Shown in pieces: positions 23,701 through 37,229 of a DNA stretch of 64,000 nucleotides. Source of the DNA: Plasmopara viticola. Its lineage: Eukaryota > Oomycota > Peronosporomycetes > Peronosporales > Peronosporaceae. Location of the stretch: contig MBPM02000020.1 of the NCBI GenBank assembly GCA_001695595.3, forward strand, positions 372,001 through 436,000, read 5' to 3'. The notes below the pieces were generated by a model. The model was not told the origin of the DNA and did not search any database. It saw only the letters and a list, made by a program, of their open reading frames with translations. Numbering within the stretch: the first letter of the stretch is position 1; every line of letters starts with the position of its first letter. Position numbers and translations under genes: made by a program.

Positions 23701-25734
23701 GATGCTATCAAAATCATCGTAATGGTGCTTTAGGTAGCAGCACTTAGTGTGCTTTTTCATTGTGCCGAACAGAGAATTTGCAATATTCTAGTGAACCTTT
23801 CCAAAAAGTTGGCTTGGCCGATTCACTTCTTCAGGTCCTTTTGGGATTGTGGTGTAAGCCAAGTTGAACCGGCTTCTTCTTACTCAAGTCTACTGAAGTG
23901 ACACAAATGCTTGCGAAGTATAGCTTCCTTCACTGCTAGACAGATTCGTTAGTGCTGGCATATTAAAGCGGCGATAAGAAAATCAAATCATTAAAGTATG
24001 TCCGGGCAAAAGGCAAAAAGGATTAACAAAACTATACCAAGCCTATGATAGCCCTTGTGGGAGAAAATCCATTCTTAAAATACGCTGCTATTATTCTTTT
24101 TATCTGTGGTAGGTATTCATTAGGATCGGATACAGTAATCTACCAAACCTATTACACCATAAAGCGTACACCCAGACATGTTGCTAAGAAGCACTTTCTT
24201 TTGTAGATTAGGCACTCACAGAATGTACCCAGCTTTGCTGTATCTAACTTCACCATAATAGTCTGCAAACCTTTATTGATCACATCGTCAGCTTGGGTGT
24301 TTCAGGTCGGTGTTCTATCTAATAAAATTGTTTTACTTAGTGAGTGAGACCTTTAGCATAGCGGTGATTCTGATGACGAGCCGGTCAGTTTGTGGGGCTT
24401 ACCTTCGAAACTCCGACAGCATTGCTGCGACACGAAGCTTTTTCGCCTCCTGAGTGGGAACAAAGCAAGGCGAGATTTCAACAGAGCACCCGTGGCATCT
24501 TTATCATCTTGATCGCTTGAAGGCGAAAGTTTTTGAGAACTACCAGGCGAAGGCAAGCGGTATATTGCTACTGTACGTCGGAGCTTTACGGTCTTTCTAA
24601 CAGACTTTGCCTAAGCTTTTTATCTAGTAGACAAGCCACATATGACTTACTGCTAAAGGTAAAAGAGCACTTTTGTAGACACGTCTTTTTTGGTGGGGAT
24701 GATACAAGAGTTCGTTTATTAGAGCTGAGCGTTTTGTGCGTTAAGAAGCATGCTTTCTGCACAAGGACCCTTACACCGCCCTATCGGCCTTTATCAATGT
24801 ATGCATATCGGGACATGAGTGAAGAATTTTTTTAGTGCTTAGACTTGTGGCAGCAATTTTGATTACTGATGAAAATTTGGCGGTAGAACTGATACGGACC
24901 CAAACTCCAAAAAATAAACATAGTCTTTCCACATTTCAATCCCTTCAGACTATAGAGACTGAACTGTCATGTTCTATAACAACGTATTCCTGTAACTCCA
25001 CCGCGCAAGGTGCTATGTAAGAACATTAGACTTTAGCGCACCGTAGACGCTCGCGACTAATGCATTAGTCGAAGATCGTCCACGCAGACACTAATTATTT
25101 ATGTTTTTTTGTCTCGTCTCCTTTATTATGAACACAATGAAAATTCACAGACTGCACAGAACATTCTGCCTTACTAGCTTCGTAGGAAGTGTGGTCCTAC
25201 ATGCGATTTGCTTAAATAAAGCCATTGAGGCTCTACCGTAAGACACCCATGTTTTTTTTTATCGAAATTAGGCTTGAATCACTGCAAAATCACATATATT
25301 TCTTCATTCTTAATTACAAATAGCGAATTGCAGTCTTCACATCCATTTGCTATACACTCCGATCATAGTAATTGTCGAGGATAGGATTGGGCATGAGGTC
25401 TCTATGTACACCACCAGCACAAAAAAACTGCGTTATTAGTCATGTATAAATGTTGGAGCTTCGAGTACACAAGTCATTTTAAAAAATGGCGCAATTGAAG
25501 CCGTAGGTTTGGAAATGAGAGATGTGTCTTACGTCTCTATAAGGGTTACAGGTTGTGGACCTTATTACGCGCAAAACGTTTGTTACACATAAGTATCGTG
25601 AAGCTTTAAACGTCTTAAGCAAATAGCAAACACGCTCAAAATTTGTATTACAGATAATCTTTTACAAAGCTCAATTCCCATCTGGCAACATATAGGTCTG
25701 TTTTAGAATACAGATGCTTACTGTTGAAATTACT
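20701..25734. other. Intergenic desert, no recognisable gene
   Basis: Frames stay below about 100 codons and none shows a family motif. Frames near 20807-21016, 21151-21372, 21674-22002 and 24353-24835 were read through and not recognised. The base composition and density of stops are those of decayed repeats. Confidence 0.5.
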
Positions 25735-28700
25735 GCGGCTCGTATTGGCTTTGAGTGAATAACGAAAGGCAGAGTCCTGAACTCACACTTCTTTTAAGGT
25801 AAATGTCGCTGCGCATGGTGGTACGCGTTTTCAATCTACGTCTGAGTATGAACGACAATTCCTTTGTCTCAAAATTTGGCGGGTGAGTACTCGAATGTGC
25901 CCTGGCGTGTAGATTTCTATTGGAATAGCTTTTTACACCCGAAAGTTACTGAAGCTTTAAACTGATAAATTCTCTGCTGACTTATCGGGGTGAGTTCATG
26001 TCTTTTGGCAAGCTACCAAGGCAAGAAAAAAACTGGTAGACTTCTGTCAGAAGATGTGGTCTGTACTGGCTGGGATGTCTAAACAATCTCTTCCAAAAGA
26101 TAGGTCTGTCACCCCCTTTTTGGCTGAGTTACTACGAAGGTAGACGAAACGTTAGTACTCAGTATACACATGGCCCCATCCCATCAGCTCTAAAGCATAA
26201 CAAAGAAGTAGTCGCATCTGATTTTTAGAAAAGTGCGATAGTAGCATCAAATGACGAGTTTTCTTCGCAAACCCGGTATTCTCGCGAGAAGTCATCGAGA
26301 AGCCTGTACTCACGAATCTCGCCTATGCTTGGGAAAAGAAAGGAGACCTCCAAGCTACCATCAAGCTCTCGGGAACTTAATAGAGCTTTGTTTGCAAAGA
26401 TGCCAGCAATATGCGGATGAATTCTCAGTTAGCCTAGTGCGCCAAGATCGAGGGATCTAAAATTTCGAGTCTTCCCACGCTTTCCACTACACATTATATT
26501 TGAAAGACATGATTGGCGGATCAAGTAAGCGGTGGACGGCACTGATAAACTAATGGACTACGGAATGAATTTTGGAATGTTTGTTCGGCTCCACTCGAAA
26601 GACATTTATACACTGAGGCTTTGCGAGCACAACTACTTGATCTCATAATAAAAAGTCGCGACTTAAATGGACGTCCTTAAGGTTGCTCTCAAAATCGGCT
26701 CTGGATTGAAGTTCGGAACTACCTCGGATGCGTGAGATTTTTAAGAAGAGATGTCTGACGGCGTTCTCCATGTACTTCAAATCTAATAGGCCTTGCACGA
26801 AGACGCACAAGTTTTTCAAACTGCGCCCGAAAGTCGCTGCCCTGCCACGTGAGCTTTAAAGACGGCTTGCTACTCTTTCACAAAACGCCATGTGTCCTTA
26901 GTCCTCGGCCTAATGGTCAATATGGTAACGGGTATGGCAATATAAGCTGCCGTATGGCTACCGTGTTTGCCTTATCGAGCGGTACAAGGGGCATTTGAGA
27001 GCTTATATAAGGCTCGGAGTCCCGAGGACCGTGATACTCACAAGACGGCCGCAAAAAATGTTGAAGAGTCGATATCATCTTTGGAACTTCAATGGGTTTC
27101 ACCGCCCTATGTCTTCCCATGACCGTTAAATGTTTGCTGATAGAATGTTTTAGTTTGCTAAAACGTATAAAAATTTACCTTTTTTAGTTAAAGCTTGTAT
27201 TTAGCAATAGTCTATATTTTTTAAAGAAGACTTCTAAGAATTTCTTGCGTTCTTTACTAGCAAAGGTTCTGTTCATTTCAAGCAGACATAATCGCGTATT
27301 TTGCCATGCTGATCGTATTTGGCTGACTCTTGGCAAAGTCAAATAATTAGTTCGTAAGAGTGGATGCAAAATTGGAAGGGCACGGCTTCCTAAGCCTTTC
27401 CGACAACTAATTTAAAGAGCTTGGGCTTCTAGAAAGTAGCAAACTCTAGAGTGTCTCAGCGCATTTGCATAAAGAGGCAAAGTGCGTAGATGCGTGAGCC
27501 ACAGTTTATCAGACGACCATATCTATTGGCAACTTGTCGGTTCTGCCCCAGCGCACATACCGTGCAGCATGCATTTGATCACACATTTAACCTTTTCCGT
27601 CTGACCACCAATACAGCGATTTGTTTAAGCCATCAGTAAGCGAATTGCCCATACTTAGAGCAGCATTTCTATTTTAATACAGCGGTAGAATGAGGGTCCT
27701 CATCCGACACCATCGTGGACGAAAGGCCACGATCGCATCTATAAGCAGCTTTGCAGTTTGCGCTCTATTTGTACTAAAGCCAAATATTAAGCTTGCTTAG
27801 ACGCCATACGAGTACTCTTCCAAATATGCTGCCGTTAAACCATACATAGTCAAAAATTTTATCGGTCCCCGAGTGATGGCAGGCTCTTCGAAGAAGCAAA
27901 CGTGTGAAACGCGGGTTTGACATTCTGGCTTGTCTTGCAGATTTATAAATACTTAATTACTAATTTATACATGTGAAGCCATTGATGATTTCTGGACACA
28001 GAAAATAACGCTTTCCCTCCGCCCAAATGACAGATAATTAAACCTTTTGGTGGGGTCAGAATCTAATTGTTCTTCAGATCTTTGTTTTGAGCCAAGCAGG
28101 GTCTGCCAGCTTAAAACTGTAATGAGATAATTTATTGTTCACTAATGACTATACAAAAGCGATCGCAAAAGAGAAAAAAATCACTTGGTTTTGGTAACTT
28201 TGTCGATCGCACAAAATATGTTAATTGACTTATGTCTGACAAATTCGATTGTCAACAATTCTTTCGATCCTGCTATTGTGGGTCATGGTCTGCGCCATTA
28301 AGCGCAAGCTAGCAATTACGCAAAGGATTTACCCCGCAAAGAGCAATGACCATCTTGTCGCTCTTTGTAGCAAGTGGGGCGTCATTATTAACGCTTTGAG
28401 GATGTCTGATCTCGGTAAACCACTGAAAGTCTCGAGCTCATATTGCGTATGCATTAGTGCGTACTCTCTGACAGTATCTCCTTGTCATATATGAGTTTAT
28501 CTTTTTAGGCAGCTATAAGGTGCATAACTTGCTAAGCTCACCTTAAAAACATTCAGCCCATGGCAAAGTTGAAGCAAATGATCTTGTCGTGTCTGACCAA
28601 GACGCCTGCATTTTTGTTTTGTCTACAGTCTTTCAAAGCTGCCTACTTAAGCACCACTCGAAGCCTTTTTCTTACACAGATCGGACAAACTTTTAGCGTA

Positions 28701-31420
28701 GCACATCGTAGCCAGCATTCTACTTGTGGAAATTTCTGTCTAGACCTTATTACCTACTTAATGGCGTGACAAACCATTCTATACTTTTTGGGGTCTGCTT
28801 ACGAAGTAGCCGGTGAGTTTAATCTCCACTACCGCAAAAGACAAATTTGTCTGTGTTGACACGAAATCATACCTAAAAGACTTGCCTAGCTGGTCTAGCT
28901 AATCCTAAAAGTCTAGTTCCCTCACTCAGAGCGACGGTCAATGAATTTTATGCCCGAAATGAATTCCGTGGTGGTCGAAACAATTATGTTACCATGATTT
29001 GGCTGTTCATCGGCTCTTGTGGCATCACTATTTACTCTCAGAAGGGCATGCTAGACTTCACATTTGCTATCATCAAACCAATCCATTGCGCAATACCGAG
29101 TGGAACCGGATATGTTGCTTATTATCTAGTCGTTTTTGCTCAAATCGACGTTCGAATAGCTACCACTGCTCTGCTCAACTTATTATAAGCTTGCAATAGT
29201 CCCGAACATATTTTTTTTGAGCAAGAAGTTTCATGAGGTGTGCTAAAATTTCACATCCAGAAACATATTACTATTTTCTTTTCTGCAAAGAATTGGCCAT
29301 CTGGCAGTAACCATTTGATTTTACTCATGAGACCAATCTTGTGATTTGATGGTGGATCGCTAAATATCTGTAGTGAATACGGAAAAGTTGGAATTTCTGA
29401 GCTAAGTCGCAGCGTAGTCTGCCTATAAAATACATTTCAGTCGAGTCACAGCATTAATTTATATGCTAAAGAGCGATTATAATCCATAGGATCACCAGCT
29501 CTAAGAAATTTTTGACACTTATGTCCGTCAAGGTTGAGTTTCAGCAACTAGTGGTGTCGTCTAATGTTTTGGTGCATCTGCCGTGACACAGCAACCAAAT
29601 GAGCTGACATTTTTTTATGTAGATAAAGTTTCTTGCTACTCACTTGGGTCGTTCGAAGCACTCGGGTATCGATTGAACATCGCGTGTACATTCTCTTCTC
29701 GCGGAGCTATATCACTCAATCATAATGCCCATTTCTTGCCGACTTGTGTTACTTGCTTGTGAAACTTTGTCAGCCATCGCCTCTGGGGCCTTGTTATCCA
29801 CTATATCTTTTTGATCTATATTACACTCTTGCGAAACTTTGTTATCATCAATTGATTGTACTTCTATACCCATTCGTGTATGTTTGTTTCCTTGCGGATC
29901 TATGCTATCCGCCAAACGCCATGTCGCCCGTAGTTGCCAACACTATAGTACCTGACAATTAGAATGTTGCCTTCTGCGTCGTTGGTAGCCGGTGCTATCA
30001 GCAAAATTTGAATGGTCGCCTGAAAAGGAAATTCTGATTCCGTCACGTCTGCTTTTGTAGAGATGTTACCACCTTCGTTAACTTATATCTTCGACCCAGG
30101 AGTCTTTTGCCAAACCTCTATTTGAAGAATTCGCGTACAAAAAAGGGGTAGGATTGGTTGAATAAACCCCTGATCTTTGATCTAGGGCTCACCCAAATCT
30201 AGCCACATCATGGCCAGGGTCAAAGTAGTCTTGTCCACGTCAAGAACAAAAAATGACGTCGAATTACAGTCAATTCACTTTCCTGGATTTCTGCTGATTG
30301 CTTATTTGAGCTAATTTGATTGTCCACAGTCGTTTGTGTGCGAATATTTCTCTTATAAAGCTTATTAGAATTTTGAATTGGCCTAAGTATCTTCGTATAC
30401 AAGCGCATATAATTTGTAGATCTTGATTCTGGTCCCTCCTTTGAAAGCTTTCCAACTCTCGGAGTCCACGGTATATATTAGCCACACAGCTATTATCAAA
30501 ATATGGTTTTTCCCTAGTAACATAAAGTTCTGGTTATAAGTACTTTGGCTCTCAGTGCGCGGCTTCTACACACAAAAATGCAGTTCGTCGGCTCGCTATA
30601 AGGCTGCACGGATTGTGTGTACACACTTATCAGCGAAAGTTGCTCTGCTCGGAAACTCTAAAATCATTGCGGAATGAACTGATTAAGCGGGCCCGTACTC
30701 GGCAATTTTTTAGAATTGGAACAGCCCATTCGCGCATTCTTGAATATCTAGCTGTCCTTTTCCGAAAAGCGATAAAATAGACTTGCTGCCTGGATTATAA
30801 AAGCTAGCCCCGGGACGTCCATGCCAATAATCTCCTTGCCTTCTTAGCCCAGTCTAAAGGGGCTCGACGCGCACACTAGAATACAGTTTCAGACTGACTT
30901 TCTTAAACTTTTTTTGGTTCTCCTACATCGTCTGGCCAATGCTATCTGATGCGTAATTTTCATTTAAGTCCACACTGCAGAGCGACGCAAAATGCTCGTT
31001 TTCAATTCACCACCTAAGATAGCGCTTCTCTATTTACCAGTTTTTTAAGGGCTAATTAAGAGATGAAGAGCTCTTGTACGCACTATTCGATCTTCATACC
31101 GCAACTAGTGCTCTTCGCTATGACCCTCGCGTTTGGTGACATCCGCTCGATGACCAGATTAATTTCTTGCATTTTTGAAGCCTAAGAACGAACTTTACAA
31201 ATTAGCATATTTGGTCTCATTAATCTGCCGCTATTTTCCACTAAATGTCTGGCTTTATTCACGTTTTCCAGCAAATTCGCCCATAACTCAATAGTCTCCA
31301 TCTTGACCTTTTGACAATTGAGAGACCAACAAAACTTTAAAGTGCATCAATATTAAGCCATCCTCTCCTTTAATGGCAACATTAGTCTGCTTCTTGCATT
31401 AGCTAAACCGGACGACGGAA
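25735..31420. other. Intergenic desert with dispersed repeat segments
   Basis: No gene is supported. The segment at about 25735-25815 (GCTCGTATTGG, then CTCACACTTCTTTTAAGG) matches 4141-4215 in order and spacing. A stretch near 26685-26700 (GCTCTCAAAATCGG) recurs near 49001-49014 with weaker similarity beyond. A minus-strand frame at 29712-29915 repeats a (D)NKVSQ / DKVSQ motif and is rich in D, N, Q and K; it is not assignable. Frames at 28249-28494 and 30220-30485 were also inspected and not recognised. Confidence 0.45.
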
Positions 31421-31460
31421 TGTGTAACAGGACTAATATTTATTGGTGTCCTGTTACACA
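31421..31460. repeat. Perfect 13-bp inverted repeat with a 14-bp loop
   Basis: TGTGTAACAGGAC at 31421-31433 is the exact reverse complement of GTCCTGTTACACA at 31448-31460. The inner form TGTAACA...TGTTACA also has the TG...CA ends of LTRs, so this may be a remnant where LTR ends lie back to back. It could equally be a hairpin in a transcript. No gene is adjacent; the next starts 590 bp away. Confidence 0.75.
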
Positions 31461-32046
31461 CAACAGGAAGGGAAACAAACTTCAAGAAGAAGGATGTTGA
31501 TGAACACGCAGAGAAATTTAGACATTGATAGCTACTTGCATGAAGAAGGCTAGGGTATCATGACAAGGCTATAAACGAAGGGGAAAATTCACGGGCAAAT
31601 TATTGCGTACACAGCGGTAGCAATTCTGCTTAAATTGCCCAGGTCATCAAAAGGACGGCATGTATACACGAAAAGCGATGAGAGGACAAAAGAGTGGAGA
31701 CGATAGTCTAGAGTGCTCAGAGCACCAATATTGTTGATACACAGCACCACGAAGACCACAGAATAGTGGGTTAAGCTACTAGCCGCATTTCATGCATGTA
31801 CTTGTAAACCATTCCGAACTGGTACTTATATATTGTTGGTAATTTATCACCGTTCCCACAAATTTTCGCGTTCAAACCATGATATGAGCGTGAGTTGGCA
31901 ATTATTCGTTTGCACCTTTACTACTACTCACCATTGTAAATACTGCTGACGCTGTAGATACTTCGCAATTCCAAAGTCGCCTCGATGGTGTATCCTGACG
32001 CTAACATCGTCATTGTCATTCGCTTATCCGAAATCGTTACCGGCCG
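31461..32046. promoter_or_regulatory. Upstream region of the PX-domain gene
   Basis: This is AT-rich sequence without a credible frame. The last 100 bases before the PX-gene ATG contain repeated pyrimidine-flanked CATT motifs (CGTCATTGTCATTCGC), loosely like oomycete initiator sequences (GCTCATTY...). I would not call a promoter from this alone. Confidence 0.35.
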
Positions 32047-33876
32047 ATGCTAATTTTGGCAATTGATACCCATTTCAAAAATATATATTCTTGGACTTTT
32101 TCGAAGCTCCGCACTTGTCCTCCCGCGCGCGTTTGCGTGGCTTCGATCATGCTGTCATTCACTTGTGGTAACAGTGCGGCATCATCTACGCCAACTGCCT
32201 CTGAACCAATAGCATTGTCGTCTTCTATCAAGCGACTTGCGTATGAGTCTATTTTAGAAAAGCAGGCCGCAATCTCGGAACTGCAACGGCCTTCTGAGGC
32301 ACAGCTAGAGCGAGCTATGCGCAATTACGAAAGTCTGGCGGCTCAAGTGCGGCCGCTGAATCAGACTAGCTCGCTAGAAATGCAAACGCCATCGACGTTG
32401 ATGGAAATTATTCGCACCCCAGCCTCGCACACACAAAACTCGGCAAAGAACCGAAGTCACGCGCTGTCCTACGTGGATATAGACGAAATTGAGCTCACGG
32501 ACATGTACGAAGGTTTGTGCCGTGTTTTTTGCCAGCCAAATTTATGGTCACCTGCATTTGCATCGCCCGGTGACTTTACGATTAAAATGGCATCGGTCTT
32601 TCTGGATCGCAGTGTGATTTCTTTTCGAATTGCAGTTATGTGTTGCTGTGCCAGATCAGTTTGCGATGGCTCGCGCGTAAAACCGGCTTCTAAAAGACAA
32701 TACTATGTCTCATACGTCGAGCGAACGCAGCTAGAGATTGTTCAGCTGACAGAAGTGCTATCGCTTCAGTATCTTGGTCATCGCTTGACTCATAAGATGC
32801 CGATGCATGGAAATCGCCTCATTACGACACCAAAACAACAGGCTCTGAACGAGTACGGCGACAAAGTTATACAATTTTTGAGCTATGTGATGCAAATTAC
32901 CGAAATCGGTTTCAACAGGCTCGTGAAGGCAAAAGAGCCAGTGTCGAGTAACGTGCGGGTACGTGATTTTCTGGGCCTTTCGTTGACCATTGGTGAGCAT
33001 ACAATTGTCGCGACGAGCTCGTGCGACGCTCGTATCGAAAGCCAAGATGACACTCGTCCGGTTCTACCAAGCGCTTGGTTTGATAACGATGCAAATTTGT
33101 CGGTGGATACGACTTTCGACGGGTACGCAGAACAGTCCCCGCGTGACGATATAACGTTGTCGCGTACATTTAATCACACGTTCGACCATTGGGGCGACTT
33201 TGGCCAAGTGTTGCGGCCAACCAACACTCATGATCGATTGGGAGCTGGCAAATGTGTTCGCTTCATCGATCCTGTTTACTGGTCGGGAGAGCCACCGAGC
33301 GCCAGCTCATTTACTGTAGAAATTTCCAGTGTGACAGTGATGGATGGTATTGCAAAGTTCGCCATTAGTGTTTTATTTTATACAAATGGCGAGCTTGAAG
33401 TGGCCAATGTCGATCGCCGCTACTCTGAGTTCGACGATCTAGCCATTGTGCTTGAAGAGAAAGTGCCTATCTTGCAAATTCGGAGTCTACTTCCACCGAA
33501 AACCTTTTTTCGCTACACATCAGCTAGCTTTTTGGAGCGACGGGCGGCGTTCTTGCAGTATTTTCTCGAGCGCTTGCTTCGAATGAGTTTTCAAGGCATT
33601 CTAGATCAAACAATTCCTCTTACGGCAGAGCCTTGCGTTCGCGACTTTCTTAAGCTACCTCGTGTTGAATGGATTGTGGTCCCATGGAGCAAACAACCTC
33701 GGACTCCTAAGATGACTCGAGATGGAATTCGCACCCACTCTACAACCGCAGTATCCGAATTCTCGCCTCGATATAATGCATGCAGCTCTCCTCGCCGCAA
33801 TCCACGCTATATCTCTAATGACATTTCGACGCCTCGTTACGAGAGTTTAATGATTAAGCGTAGCGACTCTATGTAG
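32047..33876 (+). CDS. PX-domain phosphoinositide-binding protein
   Basis: A single exon encodes 609 residues. The recognisable domain is a PX domain at about residues 420-536. It has the core RRYSEFDDL (the Arg that contacts the 3-phosphate of PtdIns3P near residue 457), the proline loop LLPPK and the following helix with FLERRAAFLQYFLERLL. PX domains bring proteins to endosomal membranes, so a trafficking role is likely. Residues 1-400 have no domain I recognise. They contain a Ser/Ala-rich start, a stretch around YVDIDEIELTDMYEGL, a Cys-rich patch (MCCCARSVC) and a helical part; they could hold a divergent lipid-binding (START-like) fold, which is a guess. The first ATG is used, but Met36 (MLSFTCG) is a possible alternative. 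The C-terminus is basic and Ser/Arg-rich. It opens the six-gene plus-strand island. Confidence 0.85.
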   Translation: MLILAIDTHFKNIYSWTFSKLRTCPPARVCVASIMLSFTCGNSAASSTPTASEPIALSSSIKRLAYESILEKQAAISELQRPSEAQLERAMRNYESLAAQVRPLNQTSSLEMQTPSTLMEIIRTPASHTQNSAKNRSHALSYVDIDEIELTDMYEGLCRVFCQPNLWSPAFASPGDFTIKMASVFLDRSVISFRIAVMCCCARSVCDGSRVKPASKRQYYVSYVERTQLEIVQLTEVLSLQYLGHRLTHKMPMHGNRLITTPKQQALNEYGDKVIQFLSYVMQITEIGFNRLVKAKEPVSSNVRVRDFLGLSLTIGEHTIVATSSCDARIESQDDTRPVLPSAWFDNDANLSVDTTFDGYAEQSPRDDITLSRTFNHTFDHWGDFGQVLRPTNTHDRLGAGKCVRFIDPVYWSGEPPSASSFTVEISSVTVMDGIAKFAISVLFYTNGELEVANVDRRYSEFDDLAIVLEEKVPILQIRSLLPPKTFFRYTSASFLERRAAFLQYFLERLLRMSFQGILDQTIPLTAEPCVRDFLKLPRVEWIVVPWSKQPRTPKMTRDGIRTHSTTAVSEFSPRYNACSSPRRNPRYISNDISTPRYESLMIKRSDSM

Positions 33877-33999
33877 CGACAAATGCACATTTAACTATCA
33901 CTTCAACGTGCTTCACACGTCGCAGATGTGTGATATAAAATAAATAACCTCTTGTATTTTATATTGATGCTTTAAGGCAGTGGGTTGCTGTCGATAAGC

Positions 34000-34476
34000 A
34001 TGGAGAACGTGGAGGTGAACGAATTGCGGAAGCTTACGCAGCGAGTATGTGAAAACGTGGCAGCTTACGTAGGTGCTAAAGCTGACGGTGAGCAAGTTTT
34101 TCACATGAGGAGAAGTAGCTCTTGCTAATTTAGCTATATCCGTTTATGCGTACGTCATTGATTAAGGCTCGCTTGAGTCAATGCGGCTGATGCAGACCGT
34201 CGTAAACAATATGAATGCCAAGTACATAGATATGAAGCAAGAAATTGAGAAAGTGAACAGATTGTCATGCAAAGTGGAGGCGCGAGGTAATGTTTTGGTT
34301 GAGTGGCTGCTTACAGTGGCAATGCGATTGCCGACAGTCTGGATGTCCTTTAAGTAGCTAGTGCAATGGAAGAAAAAATGAAAATCATTGACGACGTTAA
34401 CGAAGAGTTATCTGAGCTCGAGGACATGGTGGATCAGCTTGAGCAATACACCGGGTCTCTTGGTTCGGTGATGTAA
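34000..34476 (+). CDS. BLOC-1 subunit 2-like coiled-coil protein (3 exons)
   Basis: Exons 34000-34087, 34167-34286 and 34358-34476 join in frame with GT-AG introns of 79 and 71 nt, giving 108 residues. The protein is almost entirely helical and starts MENVEVNELRKLTQRV. The segment NNMNAKYIDMKQEIEKVNR followed by IDDVNEELSELEDMVDQLEQY resembles BLOC1S2 of animals (pattern NxxKYLEMKD...LDQINxIEEQVxxLExxxYxLDxY). BLOC1S2 is shared by the BLOC-1 and BORC complexes, which act on endosome sorting and lysosome positioning. Human BLOC1S2 is 142 residues, so this one is shorter at the N-terminus. It lies 123 bp after the PX gene. The gene model is mine, from splice signals and reading frame. The main uncertainty is family identity, since short coiled coils resemble each other. 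Confidence 0.7.
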
Positions 34477-34894
34477 TGCTTTTTTTTGAGTTGGACGCTT
34501 TTGCTGATCTGTTTTTTATGTATTCGCTTGCAGAAACTAAATTTAACAAGCTGTGATAAGAGTACAAATCGTCATTTCGAACAAAGATAACAAAAGGCAG
34601 GAATGAAAATTCGGTCAATTACTTGTCTACGTGCGAAGAATTCTACGTATTTCGTTGTCCATTGCTCAACCTGGCTTTCGAGTTCATTTAAATCAATGTT
34701 CTGGACTTTAATCCCACGCCGTATCTGACTTGAATACAGTAAATCATTCTCTATATGTCTTCTATTTTAAGTACTGGATTGAAGCCAGAATAGCATAAAA
34801 CTACTAACTGCTGCGCGTATTAGGCATGACCAATGTCCCTTCACTATAACAAACGGTCCGCAGTGATCAGGCCACAATAACATAAGTATTGGCG

Positions 34895-35683
<789 letters not shown>

Positions 35684-35836
35684 ACATGCTTGAATAACAA
35701 GCGACGCCAGGATTATAATGCATTTATGGTTCTTGCTTTTTTCAGCTTATTTGTCATTAATGGCTGTAATTACATGCCATTTGTGTATGACTTTATTTCA
35801 AATTTGATTTAATCATCTCTACTCCAAAAGTCTGCT

Positions 35837-37113
35837 ATGAGCTCCACTCTTATGTCGTGGTTGGTGAGCGCAGCCTATACGAGTGGAACGCTGTGTATGG
35901 GCGCGCTCTTTGTCTTGTATATGTACCAGGATCGCTTGCTCTACTTTCCTACAATCGCGGGTGCCTCCAAATTTACGAAAGATAATCCACCAGGTACTCC
36001 ACATGTCGGATGTACCATTTTGCCAATGCTGATATGGCTACTATCGACAGGATACCGACATCCGGGAGAGTTTTCTATCGACTATGAGGACTTGATGATC
36101 GCATGCAAAGACGGCGTAAAAATTAATGCGTGGCTAATGAAGCAGAAAAATCATTCGACTCGGCTGACGTTAATTTTTTTCCACGGCAACGCTGGAAGTA
36201 GAAAATTCGCTAGAATATTTTATACATTGTGTGTTGTAATTGTAATGCTGATTGTTTTTGTTGTGATTTAGATATTGGCTATCGTCTGCCGAATGCCGTG
36301 CAGCTGTTTCGGAAGGTGGGAGTGAACATTTTGCTTGTGGATTACAGAGGATTTGGTCACAGTGAGGGAAACCCGTCCGAGAAAGGAATTAAGCTAGATG
36401 CAGAAGTACGTCGATTTTTTTAGGTGATGAAAATTGCTCACAAATGCACAAATTTTGGATCAGGCTGCTCTTGATGCCATGCACGATCGTACGGACATCG
36501 ATTCGTCAAAGCTTGTGGTCTTCGGGCGGTCGCTGGGTGGGGCAGTGTCTGTCTACCTTGCCGAGCAAGAACCTTCTAAAGTATGGTTACAACATCTCGC
36601 TGAGTGTAAAGTTTAAATGTAGCTGACAAGATTTTAAATGTTGTCAAATAGGTGGCTGGCGTTATTCTGGAAAACACGTTTCTCAGTATCTCAGCCATGG
36701 TGGATGCGCTGATGCCGCTCTTGACGTACGTAAAGCCGTTTGTGCTTCGCATGGATTGGAATAGCGAGGCGTCAATACAAAAGCTGAAGCAACGGATTCT
36801 TTTCATTGCTGGCATGCGAGACGAGCTAGTGCCTCACTCTCACATGGAAAAGCTGCGGTCTCTTGCTACTTTAAGCAAACGCGTCGTGTGGTATTCAGTA
36901 CCTGATGGAACGCACAATGACTCGTGGCTGCGCGGAGGCGACAGATATTTCTCAGAGCTGCGGCAATTTCTGAACGCGATAAGCGACGACAGGACGTGTT
37001 TGACAAATATAGAATCTTCAGTCATTTCTCCTCCACAAGACGAGAACGCCATTCCAAACATGCTTCAGCAGCCACTTCTTAGCTCTTTGCAGCAAAGACC
37101 CAAGTCTGAGTAA
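35837..37113 (+). CDS. ABHD13/BEM46-type alpha/beta hydrolase (5 exons)
   Basis: Exons 35837-35993, 36051-36197, 36272-36405, 36464-36580 and 36652-37113 join in frame (introns 57, 74, 58 and 71 nt, all GT-AG) into 338 residues, equal to human ABHD13 (337). An N-terminal signal anchor (AAYTSGTLCMGALFVLYMY) precedes the conserved YRHPGEF..DYEDL. The oxyanion region is HGNAGNIGYRLP, LLVDYRGFGHSEG follows, and the nucleophile elbow is GRSLGGAV with Ser169. The acid is probably the Asp in AGMRDELVP and the base the His in PDGTHNDSW. Family members are membrane-anchored serine hydrolases. ABHD13 itself is poorly defined; related ABHD17 proteins remove palmitate from Ras-like proteins. Its position next to a lipidated GTPase is suggestive but not evidence. 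Intron 1 uses GTACTC, a weak donor. Confidence 0.9.
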
Positions 37114-37229
37114 CCGTAGTATAATGAGCAAATGTGCTAAATTGAAGTAATTTTAATTCCCATTGGCTGACAGAATATTTAGGCACGTCAGAATCCCGTC
37201 GGATCCACTTTCGTATCTCGAATGGATCT

